Notes: generated from the sequence alone by a model not told the origin. DNA of 64,000 nt from an uncultured Tenacibaculum sp. (GCF_947498805.1 NZ_CANMLT010000007.1:62001-126000); one strand, 5' to 3'. Positions 42,663-52,060 are shown, numbered from the stretch's first letter. Made by a program: numbers and translations.

Positions 42663-43886
42663 TTACAAATTGATTAAAAACCAAATACTAAAACCAATTA
42701 GAAAAATAATTCCGGTAATACTTAAAACCTTAAGTGGCATAGAAGGTCTGTATTTCTCGGGAGTATGCTTTCCTGAAATTAGCATATAGTTTAAAATGGC
42801 ATAAAAAGGAGCTGTTAAAAAAGATAATATAGTAGCAACTCTTACTAAGAATCCCATATCAGCTAAGAAGTATTTTAAAATGACATAAGTTCCTATAGCT
42901 AAAAATAAAATCCAAAACCAATATCCTAATTTAAATTTACCTCGTTTAAATAATAATTCAGAGGCTTTGGTCATAGCTCTTGGAGAAGCATCTAGAGTAG
43001 TTAAAGTAGTACTAAACATAGTAGTAAAGGCAGCTATTCCAATAACAATGTGCGAAAAATCTCCTAAGTTTTTAGTGTATAGTTTAATAAGTTGAGAAGC
43101 GAAAATAGATCCTTTATTAGAAAAGGACTCTCCAGATTGATACATTACTAAAGCTCCTAACATAACAAAACAAACCCCTAAAAAAAGTGTCCCTAAATAC
43201 CCTACATTAAAATCAAAAACAGCTTGTTTCGGTTTAATATTTTCTAAAGTAGCTTTGTTCTTTTCTACCGACCATAATGAATGCCATATAGAAATATCTA
43301 AAGGAGCAGGCATCCAACCTAAAAACGCAATTAGAAACGTAATTTGCGCAGTACCAGAAGGTAAAATTTGTTGATAGCTAAAACCTTTGTCAGTTGTAAA
43401 AAGGGCGATATTAACAGCAACTAAGGTACTAATGGTTAATGCAATGATAATATACTTCATTACATTATCTAACAGTTTGTATTTTCCAATTCCTAAAATA
43501 AGAATGCTAATTACCGTAATTATTAATGACCACTGTACTAAGTCATTTGTAATATTAAATAAATAAGAAGCTAAGCTCGCAGTAACAATAGTAACCGCAG
43601 CTTGTATGGTAAACATAGTGGCAAAATTGAGCAAGTAGTATATGGTTAAAAAGTGCTTGCCTAATTTTTTATATCCATCTAGTAAAGTTTCACCTGTAGC
43701 AGCTGCGTAGCGAGGACCGTATTGAAAAAAGGGATATTTAAAAATATGTACGATTAATAAAGCCCAAAGAAGACCAAAACCATAATCGGCACCAGCTCGT
43801 GTAGACTGGACTAAATGAGAAACTCCAATTGCTGCACCAGCAAACAACAATCCAGGACCTAATAATGTTAATAAGCTTTTCTTCAT
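42663..43886 (-). CDS. Nramp-related metal transporter lacking DPGN and MPH motifs
   Basis: The 407-residue, roughly 11-helix protein is of the Nramp fold (GPGLLFAGAAIGVSHLVQ... at the start). The metal-binding DPGN of helix 1 is replaced by GVSH, and the MPH of helix 6 by MPAP (GWMPAPLDISIW). Canonical Mn/Fe Nramp proteins keep both. Divergent relatives move other ions such as magnesium, or are uncharacterised. The fold is fairly clear; the substrate is open. Confidence 0.78.
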   Translation of the reverse strand: MKKSLLTLLGPGLLFAGAAIGVSHLVQSTRAGADYGFGLLWALLIVHIFKYPFFQYGPRYAAATGETLLDGYKKLGKHFLTIYYLLNFATMFTIQAAVTIVTASLASYLFNITNDLVQWSLIITVISILILGIGKYKLLDNVMKYIIIALTISTLVAVNIALFTTDKGFSYQQILPSGTAQITFLIAFLGWMPAPLDISIWHSLWSVEKNKATLENIKPKQAVFDFNVGYLGTLFLGVCFVMLGALVMYQSGESFSNKGSIFASQLIKLYTKNLGDFSHIVIGIAAFTTMFSTTLTTLDASPRAMTKASELLFKRGKFKLGYWFWILFLAIGTYVILKYFLADMGFLVRVATILSFLTAPFYAILNYMLISGKHTPEKYRPSMPLKVLSITGIIFLIGFSIWFLINL

Positions 43887-43945
43887 GAAAGGGGATATAA
43901 GAGAAATTTATAAACAAGATTCCTTTTGCGAATCAATTCCGCAAT

Positions 43946-44509
43946 TTATGATTTTTTAATAATCTCTGCTAATAATTTTTTAGCTCTCAGTAATTTAACC
44001 TTAACATTATTAATAGGTTCGTCAATTTTCTCAGCAATTTCCTTATAACTTAATTCCTGAAAAAACCTCAAATTTATTACTTCTTGATACTTTGGTTTTA
44101 ATTGTTTGATATCACGAAGAAGCTTTGCTAAGTTTTGTTCGGTAATAATTTTATCTTCTGGAGATGGAGCGTCATCAATTACCTTATAAGCTTCTTTCTC
44201 TTGATCTTTTGAAGTCTCAATTGTAATAGAAGATTTCTTTTTACGTAAAAAATCAATATGAATATTTTTCGCTATGGTAAGTAACCAAGTTTTAAACTGA
44301 TATTCTTCATTAAAGGTTTTAATCTTATCAAAAGCCTTGGAAAAAGTTTGAATAGTAATATCCTCAGCATCATTTTCATTTTGTGTCTTTTGAAGCAAAA
44401 AAGCATACACGCTTCCCCAAAATGAATCTAATAAAAAATTAAAAGCAATTTGATTGCCTTGTTTGGCAAGTTTGATTTGAGTGCGTAATTTTTCTTGGTC
44501 TATTTTCAA
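43946..44509 (-). CDS. ECF-type sigma-70 factor
   Basis: The 187-residue protein has sigma region 2 (AEDITIQTFSKAFDKIKTF) and region 4 (YQEVINLRFFQELSYKEIAEKI ... VKVKLLRAKKLL). No anti-sigma gene is adjacent. Its start overlaps the glycosyltransferase gene by 4 bp (ATGA), so they are translationally coupled. Confidence 0.9.
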   Translation of the reverse strand: MKIDQEKLRTQIKLAKQGNQIAFNFLLDSFWGSVYAFLLQKTQNENDAEDITIQTFSKAFDKIKTFNEEYQFKTWLLTIAKNIHIDFLRKKKSSITIETSKDQEKEAYKVIDDAPSPEDKIITEQNLAKLLRDIKQLKPKYQEVINLRFFQELSYKEIAEKIDEPINNVKVKLLRAKKLLAEIIKKS

Positions 44510-45606
44510 AGCGAAGGTTTCGAAATTCTATTTTTTATAAATATACTAATTTGTAATAACAATAAGAAAGCTTCTAAAAGAGGTAAAAAGTATATTAGGT
44601 TTTTCTCTTTTAGTTTTATTGATGACTTACCAACCACAATAAATCTAAATAATAAGTATACAAGAATAAAAGGTAATGAAAATTGCCAGTTAAGAAAAAG
44701 GAGTGTAGTTGAAACTCCATAAAAAACGATTTTAGAAAAGAATAGAATATTTAATAAAAATCGATGTTTGAATTTATAATATTTACTATTAAAAGTTTCT
44801 AACTCTAAGGTTTTAAACCAACTTAAAAAAGAAGAAGGAAGTTCAGACGAAACAAAACTGTTAGGAATAGTAGTAATAACTGTATTTTTCTTAGTACCTG
44901 CTTCTTTCACAAACAAGTCGCTATGCTTAGCATTTATTTTCAAGTGATTTATATATCCTTTTACAGCAAAAAAGCTACTTTTTTTATAGGCAAAGTTTTG
45001 CTCACTAGTATAATATGGACTTCCATATTTAGCAAAAGAAAGAGAAACCACATGTTTAAGTAGGTGTTCAAAACGTACTAATAAACCTAAAAAAGATAAT
45101 TTAGACGTATGAAACTTCGTGTAGCCAATAACAATGTCTTTAGTATCACTAAATTTAGAAGCCATTGTGGCAAGCCAATTGTCAGAAATAGGTCTAGAAT
45201 TAACTTCTGTAAATACCAAATGTTCATGAGTTGCTGCTTTAACACCTAAGGTTAGAGCATATTTTTTGTTTCCCCAAAAGGCCTCCGTATTTTCAACATT
45301 TACAACCTTTAGGTAGGTGTATTCTTTTTGTAAATCTTCTAAAGTAAAAGTAGTATCGTCAAAAGAAGCATTGTTAACCACTACTACTTCAAAATTAGGA
45401 TAGTTCTGATTCAGTATTTTTATAAGGTTCTTCTTTAACTCTGCATCATTGTTCTTCGTATAAACAATAATAGAAATTGGCTTGTTTGCAGGTGCGTTTG
45501 ATACTTTTTCTTTACTAAAACAAAAAGCAAGGAAATACAAATGATAAATAATCTGTACAGCAAATACAGCTACTAAAATGTAGAAAAGTACAGTTGTTAA
45601 TGTCAT
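44506..45606 (-). CDS. Family 2 glycosyltransferase, membrane-anchored
   Basis: The 366-residue protein has an N-terminal membrane segment (about 5-30), a GT-A catalytic domain (PISIIVYTKNNDAELKKNL, VVVNNASFDD, with acidic EVNSRP as a DxD-like site) and two C-terminal membrane segments. It makes some extracytoplasmic glycan or glycolipid. It precedes the sigma-factor gene with a 4-bp overlap, an odd pairing that suggests surface glycan synthesis under shared control. Confidence 0.85.
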   Translation of the reverse strand: MTLTTVLFYILVAVFAVQIIYHLYFLAFCFSKEKVSNAPANKPISIIVYTKNNDAELKKNLIKILNQNYPNFEVVVVNNASFDDTTFTLEDLQKEYTYLKVVNVENTEAFWGNKKYALTLGVKAATHEHLVFTEVNSRPISDNWLATMASKFSDTKDIVIGYTKFHTSKLSFLGLLVRFEHLLKHVVSLSFAKYGSPYYTSEQNFAYKKSSFFAVKGYINHLKINAKHSDLFVKEAGTKKNTVITTIPNSFVSSELPSSFLSWFKTLELETFNSKYYKFKHRFLLNILFFSKIVFYGVSTTLLFLNWQFSLPFILVYLLFRFIVVGKSSIKLKEKNLIYFLPLLEAFLLLLQISIFIKNRISKPSL

Positions 45607-45614
45607 AGAATTAA

Positions 45615-45821
45615 TTAACTAGCATGCTGTGAATCAGAACAAGTATCGAATTGATCTGGGGTTTTTCCACAAAAACCACATGCTTCTCCTTCTTTGTTTA
45701 ACATCGGGTTTTGACTTGCACAAGTACCTGCAAATTCTCCATCTTTTTTAGCCCAAATTTTAATCGCTATTCCAGCAAAAGCAATAGCTAATAACCCGAT
45801 TGTAACAAAAAGTAATTTCAT
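45615..45821 (-). CDS. Small Cys-rich membrane or secreted protein
   Basis: The product has 68 residues from ATG 45821 (MKLLFVTIGLLAIAFAGIAIKIWAKK); an in-frame ATG at 45842 only adds a non-conserved stretch. One N-terminal membrane segment is followed by a tail with four cysteines (CASQN, CGFCGK, CSD). The family is common in Flavobacteriaceae but uncharacterised. The cysteines suggest metal or disulfide bonding. It is 8 bp upstream of the glycosyltransferase gene on the same strand. Confidence 0.7.
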   Translation of the reverse strand: MKLLFVTIGLLAIAFAGIAIKIWAKKDGEFAGTCASQNPMLNKEGEACGFCGKTPDQFDTCSDSQHAS

Positions 45822-45930
45822 AAAAGTAATATTGAGTTGCAAAGATACGCTATTATTTGAAAAAGGAAGAATGTGACATTTTAAAAAACAAGGTGTCTTA
45901 ATTATTGTTAACTAATTTAAAATTTATATT

Positions 45931-46617
45931 ATGAAAAAATATGTAGCGGAATTATTTGGAACATTTTGGCTTGTTTTTGGAGGATGTGGAAGCGCGATTT
46001 TTGCAGCAGCTTTTCCTGAATTGGGTATTGGATTCACAGGAGTAGCATTAGCATTTGGTTTAACCGTTTTGACAATGGCATATGCGGTAGGACATATTTC
46101 AGGTGGACATTTTAATCCTGCAGTGTCTTTAGGATTATGGGCAGGGGGTAAATTCTCAGCTAAAGAGTTGGTTCCCTACATTATTTCACAATTAATGGGA
46201 GCAATATTAGCGGCAGCTATGTTGTTTATTATTGTAACAGATAAAGTTGGATTTGAATCTATTGGAGGGTTTGCAGCGAATGGATATGGAGAGCTATCTC
46301 CTGGAGGATACGGTTTAATGGCAGCTTTTATTGTTGAGTTTTTGCTAACATTATTTTTCTTAATTATTATTTTAGGAAGTACCAATGAAAGAGCACCAAA
46401 AGGGTTTGCGCCAATAGCTATTGGATTAGGATTAACTTTGATACATCTAATAAGTATACCAGTTACAAATACTTCGGTAAACCCTGCAAGATCTATGAGT
46501 CAGGCATTGTTTGCAGGAGGAGAATACTTAACACAATCATGGTTGTTTTGGATTGCTCCAATAGCAGGAGCAATAGTTGCAGGTTTATTACATAAAACCT
46601 TTTTTGATAAAAAATAA
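45931..46617 (+). CDS. aqpZ: Aquaporin Z-type channel
   Basis: The 228-residue channel has six membrane segments and NPA boxes HFNPAV and SVNPAR. Arg follows the second NPA and the loop-E region ([11 protein letters not shown]) is of the AqpZ type, so water selectivity is likely. It is a single-gene unit with a terminator. It is only distantly similar to the channel at 32435. Confidence 0.93.
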   Translation: MKKYVAELFGTFWLVFGGCGSAIFAAAFPELGIGFTGVALAFGLTVLTMAYAVGHISGGHFNPAVSLGLWAGGKFSAKELVPYIISQLMGAILAAAMLFIIVTDKVGFESIGGFAANGYGELSPGGYGLMAAFIVEFLLTLFFLIIILGSTNERAPKGFAPIAIGLGLTLIHLISIPVTNTSVNPARSMSQALFAGGEYLTQSWLFWIAPIAGAIVAGLLHKTFFDKK

Positions 46618-46636
46618 ATAGCAGTTTTAATTCTGT

Positions 46637-46670
46637 AAAAAGGCATTTCTTTTAAGAAATGTCTTTTTTA
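46637..46670 (+). terminator. Terminator after the aquaporin gene
   Basis: AAAAAGGCATTTCTT pairs with AAGAAATGTCTTTTT (one wobble), followed by T residues. Confidence 0.85.
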
Positions 46671-46716
46671 TTTTAAACCTTTTGTAAAAACTCGGGTCAA
46701 AGAAAAAACTATTTAT

Positions 46717-48036
46717 ATGAAACTAACATTTAAACCTCTTATTCTTTCGTTAGTAGTTCTGTTGTTTGCTTCATGTGGGAGTGATAGCGCTGGGTTAACA
46801 GAAGAAGACACTTCAACACCAGGACAAAGTACCAAACCCAATGTATTATTAATCATCGCAGATGATATGGGCTTAGATGCTACCCCGGGCTTCAATGTAG
46901 GCTCTGTAAAACCTAATATGCCGAATCTTCAAAACATGATTAACTCTGGAGTTCGTTTTACGAATTTATGGTCGTATCCAACTTGTACACCAACCAGATC
47001 AAGTATTTTAACAGGTAAGTATGGATTTAGAACCGGAGTTATGAAAGTAGATGATCCTTTACCTACAACAGAAACTTCTTTACAACAATTTTTAGAAGAT
47101 AAAAATACAGGATATAGCAATGCCGTTATTGGAAAATGGCACCTATCAACAAGTCCATCACACCCAACACAAATGGGAGTTGATTATTATGCAGGTTTGT
47201 TAAGTGGTGGAGTAAGAAGTTATTGGGAATGGAATTTTACCCAAAACCAAAGTACTTCAGGATCGAATGAATACACAACTACAAAATTTACTGATTTAGC
47301 AATTGACTGGATACAAGGTCAAGATCAGCCTTGGTTCTTATGGTTGGCTTATAATGCTCCGCATACACCATTTCACTTGCCTCCAACGAATTTACATTCT
47401 CAAGGAAATTTACCTTCAGATGACGCTAGTATTAGTGCAAATCCATTACCGTATTATTTAGCCATGATTGAAGCTATGGATTCGGAAATTGGTCGATTGC
47501 TTGCTTCAATGACACAAGAAGAAAAAGACAATACAATTATTATATTTATAGGAGACAATGGAACACCTGGACAGGTAATTCAAGATTATAGAACAAGAAG
47601 AGCTAAAGGAAGTTTATATCAAGGAGGAGTAAATGTACCTATGGTTGTTTCAGGAAAAAATGTAGAAAGGTTCAATCAAACAGAAGATCAATTGTTAAAT
47701 ACTGTTGATTTGTTTGCAACAATATCAGAGATTGCTGGAGCAGGAGTAAATGAAATTAATGACAGTAGAAGTTTTAAAGAATTGTTGACTTCTCCAAGTA
47801 ATTCTTTAAGTAGAGATTTTGCTTATACAGAACACGGACAATCTATTGGTGATGATGAATATACCATTAGAAATGCAAATTATAAGTATATAATGTTTAC
47901 AGACGGAAGCGAAGCTTTTTACGATTTAACAAATGATTTTTTCGAAAACACAAACCTGTTAAGCGGAACATTATCTGCAGAAGAACAAGAACAATTAAAT
48001 AGCCTTAAAGAAACCCTTAATAATTTAAAGCAGTAA
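46717..48036 (+). CDS. Sulfatase (arylsulfatase-like) lipoprotein
   Basis: The 439-residue protein has a lipoprotein signal (LLFASC, C20). The sulfatase active-site motif C90-T-P-T-R94 has a formylglycine cysteine, and metal site D49-D50 lies in IIADDMG. Family repeats NTIIIFIGDNGTPG and GSLYQGGVNVPMVV are present. It starts the operon sulfatase-YHYH-MORN-SCO. No maturase is in the window. Formylglycine sulfatases release sulfate from algal polysaccharides or other esters; the substrate is unknown. Confidence 0.92.
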   Translation: MKLTFKPLILSLVVLLFASCGSDSAGLTEEDTSTPGQSTKPNVLLIIADDMGLDATPGFNVGSVKPNMPNLQNMINSGVRFTNLWSYPTCTPTRSSILTGKYGFRTGVMKVDDPLPTTETSLQQFLEDKNTGYSNAVIGKWHLSTSPSHPTQMGVDYYAGLLSGGVRSYWEWNFTQNQSTSGSNEYTTTKFTDLAIDWIQGQDQPWFLWLAYNAPHTPFHLPPTNLHSQGNLPSDDASISANPLPYYLAMIEAMDSEIGRLLASMTQEEKDNTIIIFIGDNGTPGQVIQDYRTRRAKGSLYQGGVNVPMVVSGKNVERFNQTEDQLLNTVDLFATISEIAGAGVNEINDSRSFKELLTSPSNSLSRDFAYTEHGQSIGDDEYTIRNANYKYIMFTDGSEAFYDLTNDFFENTNLLSGTLSAEEQEQLNSLKETLNNLKQ

Positions 48037-48041
48037 CTATT

Positions 48042-48803
48042 ATGAAGAACTTTAAAATAACAACTTTATTATTGGCATTGATGGCCATAACATATTCATG
48101 TGGATCAAGTGATTCGGAAGGAACGGATGAAGGAACTGTTGATGAAAAAGTGTATGACATTACACCAATTCTTTCGAAACTAGATAATATTGACGCAATT
48201 ACATATTCTGTGTCTGGAAATACCTTAACAATTCAAACAACTAACTTACCCAATCATAAAAGTCCTTACTGGGGAGTTGGACATGCAATGTATGAAGCTT
48301 ATAATGGAACCAATCCTAATTGGAATCAAAATCCAGGATCAATTGGAGAACAAAATATGACCTTTAGAATCCCTTTGAATCCATCAGAAGCAGATACAAA
48401 ATCTTTAACACCAATGGGACCAATTGGAATTGCAAGGAATGGAGTGGTGTTTTTTAATCAGTATGCAGCAGGAGGAGCTCCTTTAACAAATGAGATAAAC
48501 TCATTTGATCAATATTTAGGACATCCAGCAAATACAAGATATCATTATCATATAAAACCAAAGTTTTTAACAGATACTTTTGGAGAGGATGCTTTTTTAG
48601 GGTTACTTTCTGATGGTTTTCCAGTATACGGACCTCTTGAAAATGGGAGTACAATTACAAATGATGATTTAGATGAGTACCATGGACATGTTGGTCCAAC
48701 GGCAGATTTTCCTGAAGGAATCTATCATTATCATATTACCAACGAAGATCCATATTTAAATGGTAACGGATTTTTTGGAACTCCTGGTTCAGTAGGTGGA
48801 TAA
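48042..48803 (+). CDS. YHYH domain lipoprotein
   Basis: The 253-residue protein has a lipoprotein signal (MAITYSCGSS). The paired YHYH motifs RYHYHI and IYHYHI occur with DGFPVYGP and DEYHGHVGPT, typical of the YHYH family. Its His-rich motifs suggest metal binding; relatives occur near copper proteins and sulfatases. Function is unknown. It is 5 bp after the sulfatase gene and 1 bp overlaps the MORN gene (TAATG). Confidence 0.85.
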   Translation: MKNFKITTLLLALMAITYSCGSSDSEGTDEGTVDEKVYDITPILSKLDNIDAITYSVSGNTLTIQTTNLPNHKSPYWGVGHAMYEAYNGTNPNWNQNPGSIGEQNMTFRIPLNPSEADTKSLTPMGPIGIARNGVVFFNQYAAGGAPLTNEINSFDQYLGHPANTRYHYHIKPKFLTDTFGEDAFLGLLSDGFPVYGPLENGSTITNDDLDEYHGHVGPTADFPEGIYHYHITNEDPYLNGNGFFGTPGSVGG

Positions 48804-49396
48804 TGTTAAAATTAAAAATCAAATATTTGCTATACATCTTGGTGTTTCTAGTTTCTTGTAATCAAAAAGAAACTAGAAATACTGTAGATACGAATGTACA
48901 GGAAAGAAATAGATCAGATAGTCAGTTTAACTTAGATAATGGAGTACTATTTTATAAGGAAGAACCCTATTCAGGAATTGTAAAATCATTTTATAAAACA
49001 GGAGAGCTAAAAGCAAAGTCAGTCTATTTTAAAGGAAAAAGAAATGGTTTTTACAATGGCTGGTATGAAAATGGAGATGTGTTTTTTGAACGTTTTTATA
49101 AAAATGGATTTAAGTATGGGGAACATAAAGGATGGTATAAAAACGGACAGTTAAGTTTTGTGTACTATTTTAATGAAGTAGGGGAGTATAATGGGGAGAT
49201 AAAAGAATGGTATGAAAATGGGCAGTTATTAAGAGCATTTAATTATGTCAAAGGAAGGGAAGAAGGAAGTCAAAAAATGTGGCAGTCTAATGGTAAAATT
49301 AGAGCAAATTATGTAACCAAAAACGGAGAACGATTTGGCTTAATAGGATTAAAGAAGTGTTATACAATCAATACAGAAAATGAAGTTATTCAGTAA
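48803..49396 (+). CDS. YwqK-like MORN-repeat lipoprotein
   Basis: The 197-residue protein has a lipoprotein signal (LVFLVSC) and a series of MORN-like repeats of the form NG-x-x-x-G-W-Y-x-NG-x (for example GFYNGWYENGDVFFE, KYGEHKGWYKNGQ and GEIKEWYENGQLL). Such proteins are annotated as antitoxin-like, but for surface lipoproteins this role is doubtful. The start at 48803 overlaps the YHYH stop (TAATG). The end overlaps the SCO gene by 17 bp. Confidence 0.82.
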   Translation: MLKLKIKYLLYILVFLVSCNQKETRNTVDTNVQERNRSDSQFNLDNGVLFYKEEPYSGIVKSFYKTGELKAKSVYFKGKRNGFYNGWYENGDVFFERFYKNGFKYGEHKGWYKNGQLSFVYYFNEVGEYNGEIKEWYENGQLLRAFNYVKGREEGSQKMWQSNGKIRANYVTKNGERFGLIGLKKCYTINTENEVIQ

Positions 49397-50030
49397 ACTA
49401 CTTATCATAATAGCAGTACTTGTTTCTTGCAAGACAAAAAAAACAGTTGATAAAGAGTTGACCTTGCCATTTTTCAATTCGGCAGAGTTTACTCCAGAGT
49501 GGATTCATCAAGAAGATGCAAATTATAATCGTATTCATCAAATACCAGATTTTTCATTAACAAATCAAGAGGGGAAAAAAATAACAAAAGAAACATTTGC
49601 AGGTAAAATTTATGTGGCAGATTTTTTCTTTGTAAGCTGTCCAGGGATATGTCCAATTCTTGAAAAGAACATGAGTAAAATTCAAGAGAAGTTTAAAGAT
49701 GATAAGGATGTGTTGTTACTTTCTCATACAGTAATGCCAACAAAAGATTCTGTTCCTGTTTTAAAGCAATATGCTATAGAGAATGATATAGATTCTAAAA
49801 AATGGAATTTGGTAACAGGTGATAAAAAGCAAATTTATGATTTAGCCCGAAAGTCATATTTTGCTGATGAAGACTTTGTTAAAACTCAAGATGAAGAAGC
49901 TTTCGTACATACAGAAAACTTTGTTCTTGTAGATAAAAAGGGAAGAATAAGAGGAGTGTATAACGGAACTATAGCGCTCGATACCGAACGCTTAATAAGA
50001 CATATTGAAATTTTAAAAAAAGAAGGCTAG
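49380..50030 (+). CDS. SCO/SenC family thioredoxin-like protein
   Basis: The 216-residue lipoprotein (VLVSC, C17) has the thioredoxin fold. Copper-binding residues are C87 and C91 (VSCPGICP) and H177 (AFVHTENFVLVD). SCO proteins load copper into cytochrome oxidase CuA or act as thiol oxidoreductases. No oxidase gene is near, so it may serve the YHYH/sulfatase group instead. It overlaps the MORN gene by 17 bp. A decayed copy of its last 47 bp is at 51321. Confidence 0.92.
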   Translation: MKLFSKLLIIIAVLVSCKTKKTVDKELTLPFFNSAEFTPEWIHQEDANYNRIHQIPDFSLTNQEGKKITKETFAGKIYVADFFFVSCPGICPILEKNMSKIQEKFKDDKDVLLLSHTVMPTKDSVPVLKQYAIENDIDSKKWNLVTGDKKQIYDLARKSYFADEDFVKTQDEEAFVHTENFVLVDKKGRIRGVYNGTIALDTERLIRHIEILKKEG

Positions 50031-50202
50031 TTTCTTAATTTTTAATGCCTAATATTTTATTAAATATTCTGACTTCACATTGATAAAACTTCTTGAAATT
50101 GATCCAAAATGTATTCATAATTAAATAGTTTTAAATGGTTATTTATTTATAAGTATCTTAAAAATGGAAAATATTACAAGAGTTGAATAAAATATAAAAA
50201 AC

Positions 50203-50233
50203 AAAACTGTTTCCTTTTAAAGAAACAGTTTTT
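50203..50233. terminator. Bidirectional terminator between SCO and metalloprotease genes
   Basis: AAAACTGTTTC and GAAACAGTTTT form an 11-bp stem with an 8-nt loop and a T-run, between two convergent genes. Confidence 0.85.
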
Positions 50234-50267
50234 CGTTATTAAATATAATTTATAATTAAGTTAATTG

Positions 50268-51122
50268 TTATTTTAAATTGATAAATTCTTCTTCAGATAT
50301 TTCACCTGAAGCGATTTTTTGAAGTTCTTCACTAAAAGAAGAAATATATTCATGAACCTTTGCAGATACATATTTAGGTTTTTTAACTTCGGATTTAAGA
50401 AGTCCTCCTAAAACGTATTGATCGTAATAGTAGAAGAATGTGCTATCGAAATTCCTATTTGAATAGTTACCGTTTTCAGCGATAAGATACCCTAATCTAT
50501 AAGCAGACCTTCTTTGAGCAGATGAACCATGACTAGAGTTTACAGGACCAGCCAAAGTTTGTGAAAAAGTATATCCTTGGGCAGCTGTAGTCCAGTTACT
50601 AGTATATCTTTTTCTGATATAATAACCTCCAAAGCCGTCAGCTTCTAATTCTGTTGCACTTACATGGCTTCTACTTGGAATACCACTTGTTCTAAATTGC
50701 ACTTGATGTGCAATTTCATGAGCGGCAACATAAGCAATTGCTGCATTTCCATAGTTATTTGCACTTTGTAAAAGCTCTTCTCCCCAAACTACATATCCTG
50801 CACTAAACGAAAGTGCATTAAATGTTTGAGGACCTGCAGCATAGTATAATGGTACATTTCCCATACCAAATAAATCTGCAGCACTATCGTGTTGTCCTTT
50901 TAAAAAATTGGTTACTGATTGATTGATAAGATAATTAGCCCAATAAGAGTTAGGACCAAAACCTTGAACGGTTGCATGGTCAGCATCATCCATGTTTAAA
51001 TTCGATGGAGAGGTTTCGGGGAAATCTAAATTGGATACTTGATTTTCATCAGAAGTACAATTTTGAAATATTAATGAAAAAGAAAGGGCAAAAAGTAATA
51101 AAATTGTTTTTGGATTTTTCAT
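50268..51122 (-). CDS. Zinc metalloprotease-like lipoprotein
   Basis: The 284-residue protein has a lipoprotein signal (LIFQNC, C22). The zincin site H135-E-I-A-H139 has a later E158/E160 in TELEADGFGGYY as third ligand, as in neutral zinc metallopeptidases of the M48/TPM type. It has no membrane segment and is otherwise unrecognised. Residues 80-130 are rich in aromatic and Gly. It is a single-gene unit, probably on the cell surface. Confidence 0.78.
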   Translation of the reverse strand: MKNPKTILLLFALSFSLIFQNCTSDENQVSNLDFPETSPSNLNMDDADHATVQGFGPNSYWANYLINQSVTNFLKGQHDSAADLFGMGNVPLYYAAGPQTFNALSFSAGYVVWGEELLQSANNYGNAAIAYVAAHEIAHQVQFRTSGIPSRSHVSATELEADGFGGYYIRKRYTSNWTTAAQGYTFSQTLAGPVNSSHGSSAQRRSAYRLGYLIAENGNYSNRNFDSTFFYYYDQYVLGGLLKSEVKKPKYVSAKVHEYISSFSEELQKIASGEISEEEFINLK

Positions 51123-51320
51123 AATAAAATTTAGTTTATTATTATATTTAATAACACTGTAATGTTAAAGAAATATTAAATTTTTAAGAAAAATATATTA
51201 AAATTAAACAATTATTAAGTATTTGTTAAAATTTTAAGACAATAAGATGTAGTTATACTGAAAACTTCGTTTTATTAATAAGAAGGTAAAATAAAGGTTA
51301 ATTACTGAATTATTGTAGTA

Positions 51321-51368
51321 GATATCGGACATTTAATAAGACAAATTGAAATTTTTAAAAAAAGAAGG
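51321..51368 (+). pseudogene. Decayed copy of the 3' end of the SCO gene
   Basis: The 48 bp here match the end of the SCO gene (49981-50027) at 42 of 48 positions, with a single-base insertion that shifts the frame. The shared part encodes LIRHIEILKKEG in the intact gene and LIRQIEIF here. No other part of SCO is found nearby. It looks like the remnant of a tandem duplication that also included the zinc protease gene. Confidence 0.65.
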
Positions 51369-51421
51369 ATTATTTAAAGAGTTCTTGAAAAAACTGCTAT
51401 ACTTGTTGTTTTATTGAAGCT

Positions 51422-52060
51422 ATGAATTACAAATTTCTATTTTTAAGTTTTTTAATGGGTGTGGTACAATTGTCTTTTAGTCAAACAAAAGATAATGAAG
51501 GGTATTCGTTTAAATTGACAAGAGTATTTAACGGAAAGATTGCTTTTGGAGGCCATAAAGATAAATTTGGGCCTAGTAAAAAAGAATCAGAAGTTTTGTA
51601 TAGAATGGAAGTAGATTTAAAAATACAAGGTTTAGAAAAAGAAAAAGTTTTAGATTTTAATTATTTTTCTATAGTAGATCATACCAATAAATCTAGACAT
51701 CCGGTATCTTGGGTTATGATAAGTGCTACATTTGGTGGCTCGTATTATGTAGAGAAGTTAAAAACAACGGAATATCCTGATTTGATAGACACTTTTTCAC
51801 TCTATTCACAAGAAGGAATTAAGGATTATGACAAATATAGGTTAGAAGCAAATGCATTAGCGATGGTCACCAATAAATCTAAATCTTATAAGTATTTATT
51901 TGGTAGGGTAGTGCCAAATAAAATGTTGTTGAGAACTAAGAAGGTAAAGCTATATTTTTATACAAAAGTTAAAAAGATAGGAACTTTCTCAATCTATTAT
52001 AAGGATAAACTTATAGAAACATTTACTACTACAAAGAAAAGTACATTGACGTTTAAATAA
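51422..52060 (+). CDS. Secreted protein of unknown function
   Basis: The 212-residue protein has a signal peptide (MNYKFLFLSFLMGVVQLSFS). The remainder is basic and beta-rich without Cys-rich or catalytic motifs that I recognise. Its 3' end overlaps the convergent murB gene by 8 bp. The 299-bp gap upstream contains the SCO remnant and no other gene. Confidence 0.65.
   Translation: MNYKFLFLSFLMGVVQLSFSQTKDNEGYSFKLTRVFNGKIAFGGHKDKFGPSKKESEVLYRMEVDLKIQGLEKEKVLDFNYFSIVDHTNKSRHPVSWVMISATFGGSYYVEKLKTTEYPDLIDTFSLYSQEGIKDYDKYRLEANALAMVTNKSKSYKYLFGRVVPNKMLLRTKKVKLYFYTKVKKIGTFSIYYKDKLIETFTTTKKSTLTFK

Noticed and set aside
48803..49396. YwqK-like protein taken as the antitoxin of a toxin-antitoxin pair
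   Set aside because: It has a lipoprotein signal and lies in a four-lipoprotein operon, with no toxin-like gene next to it. A surface role is more likely.
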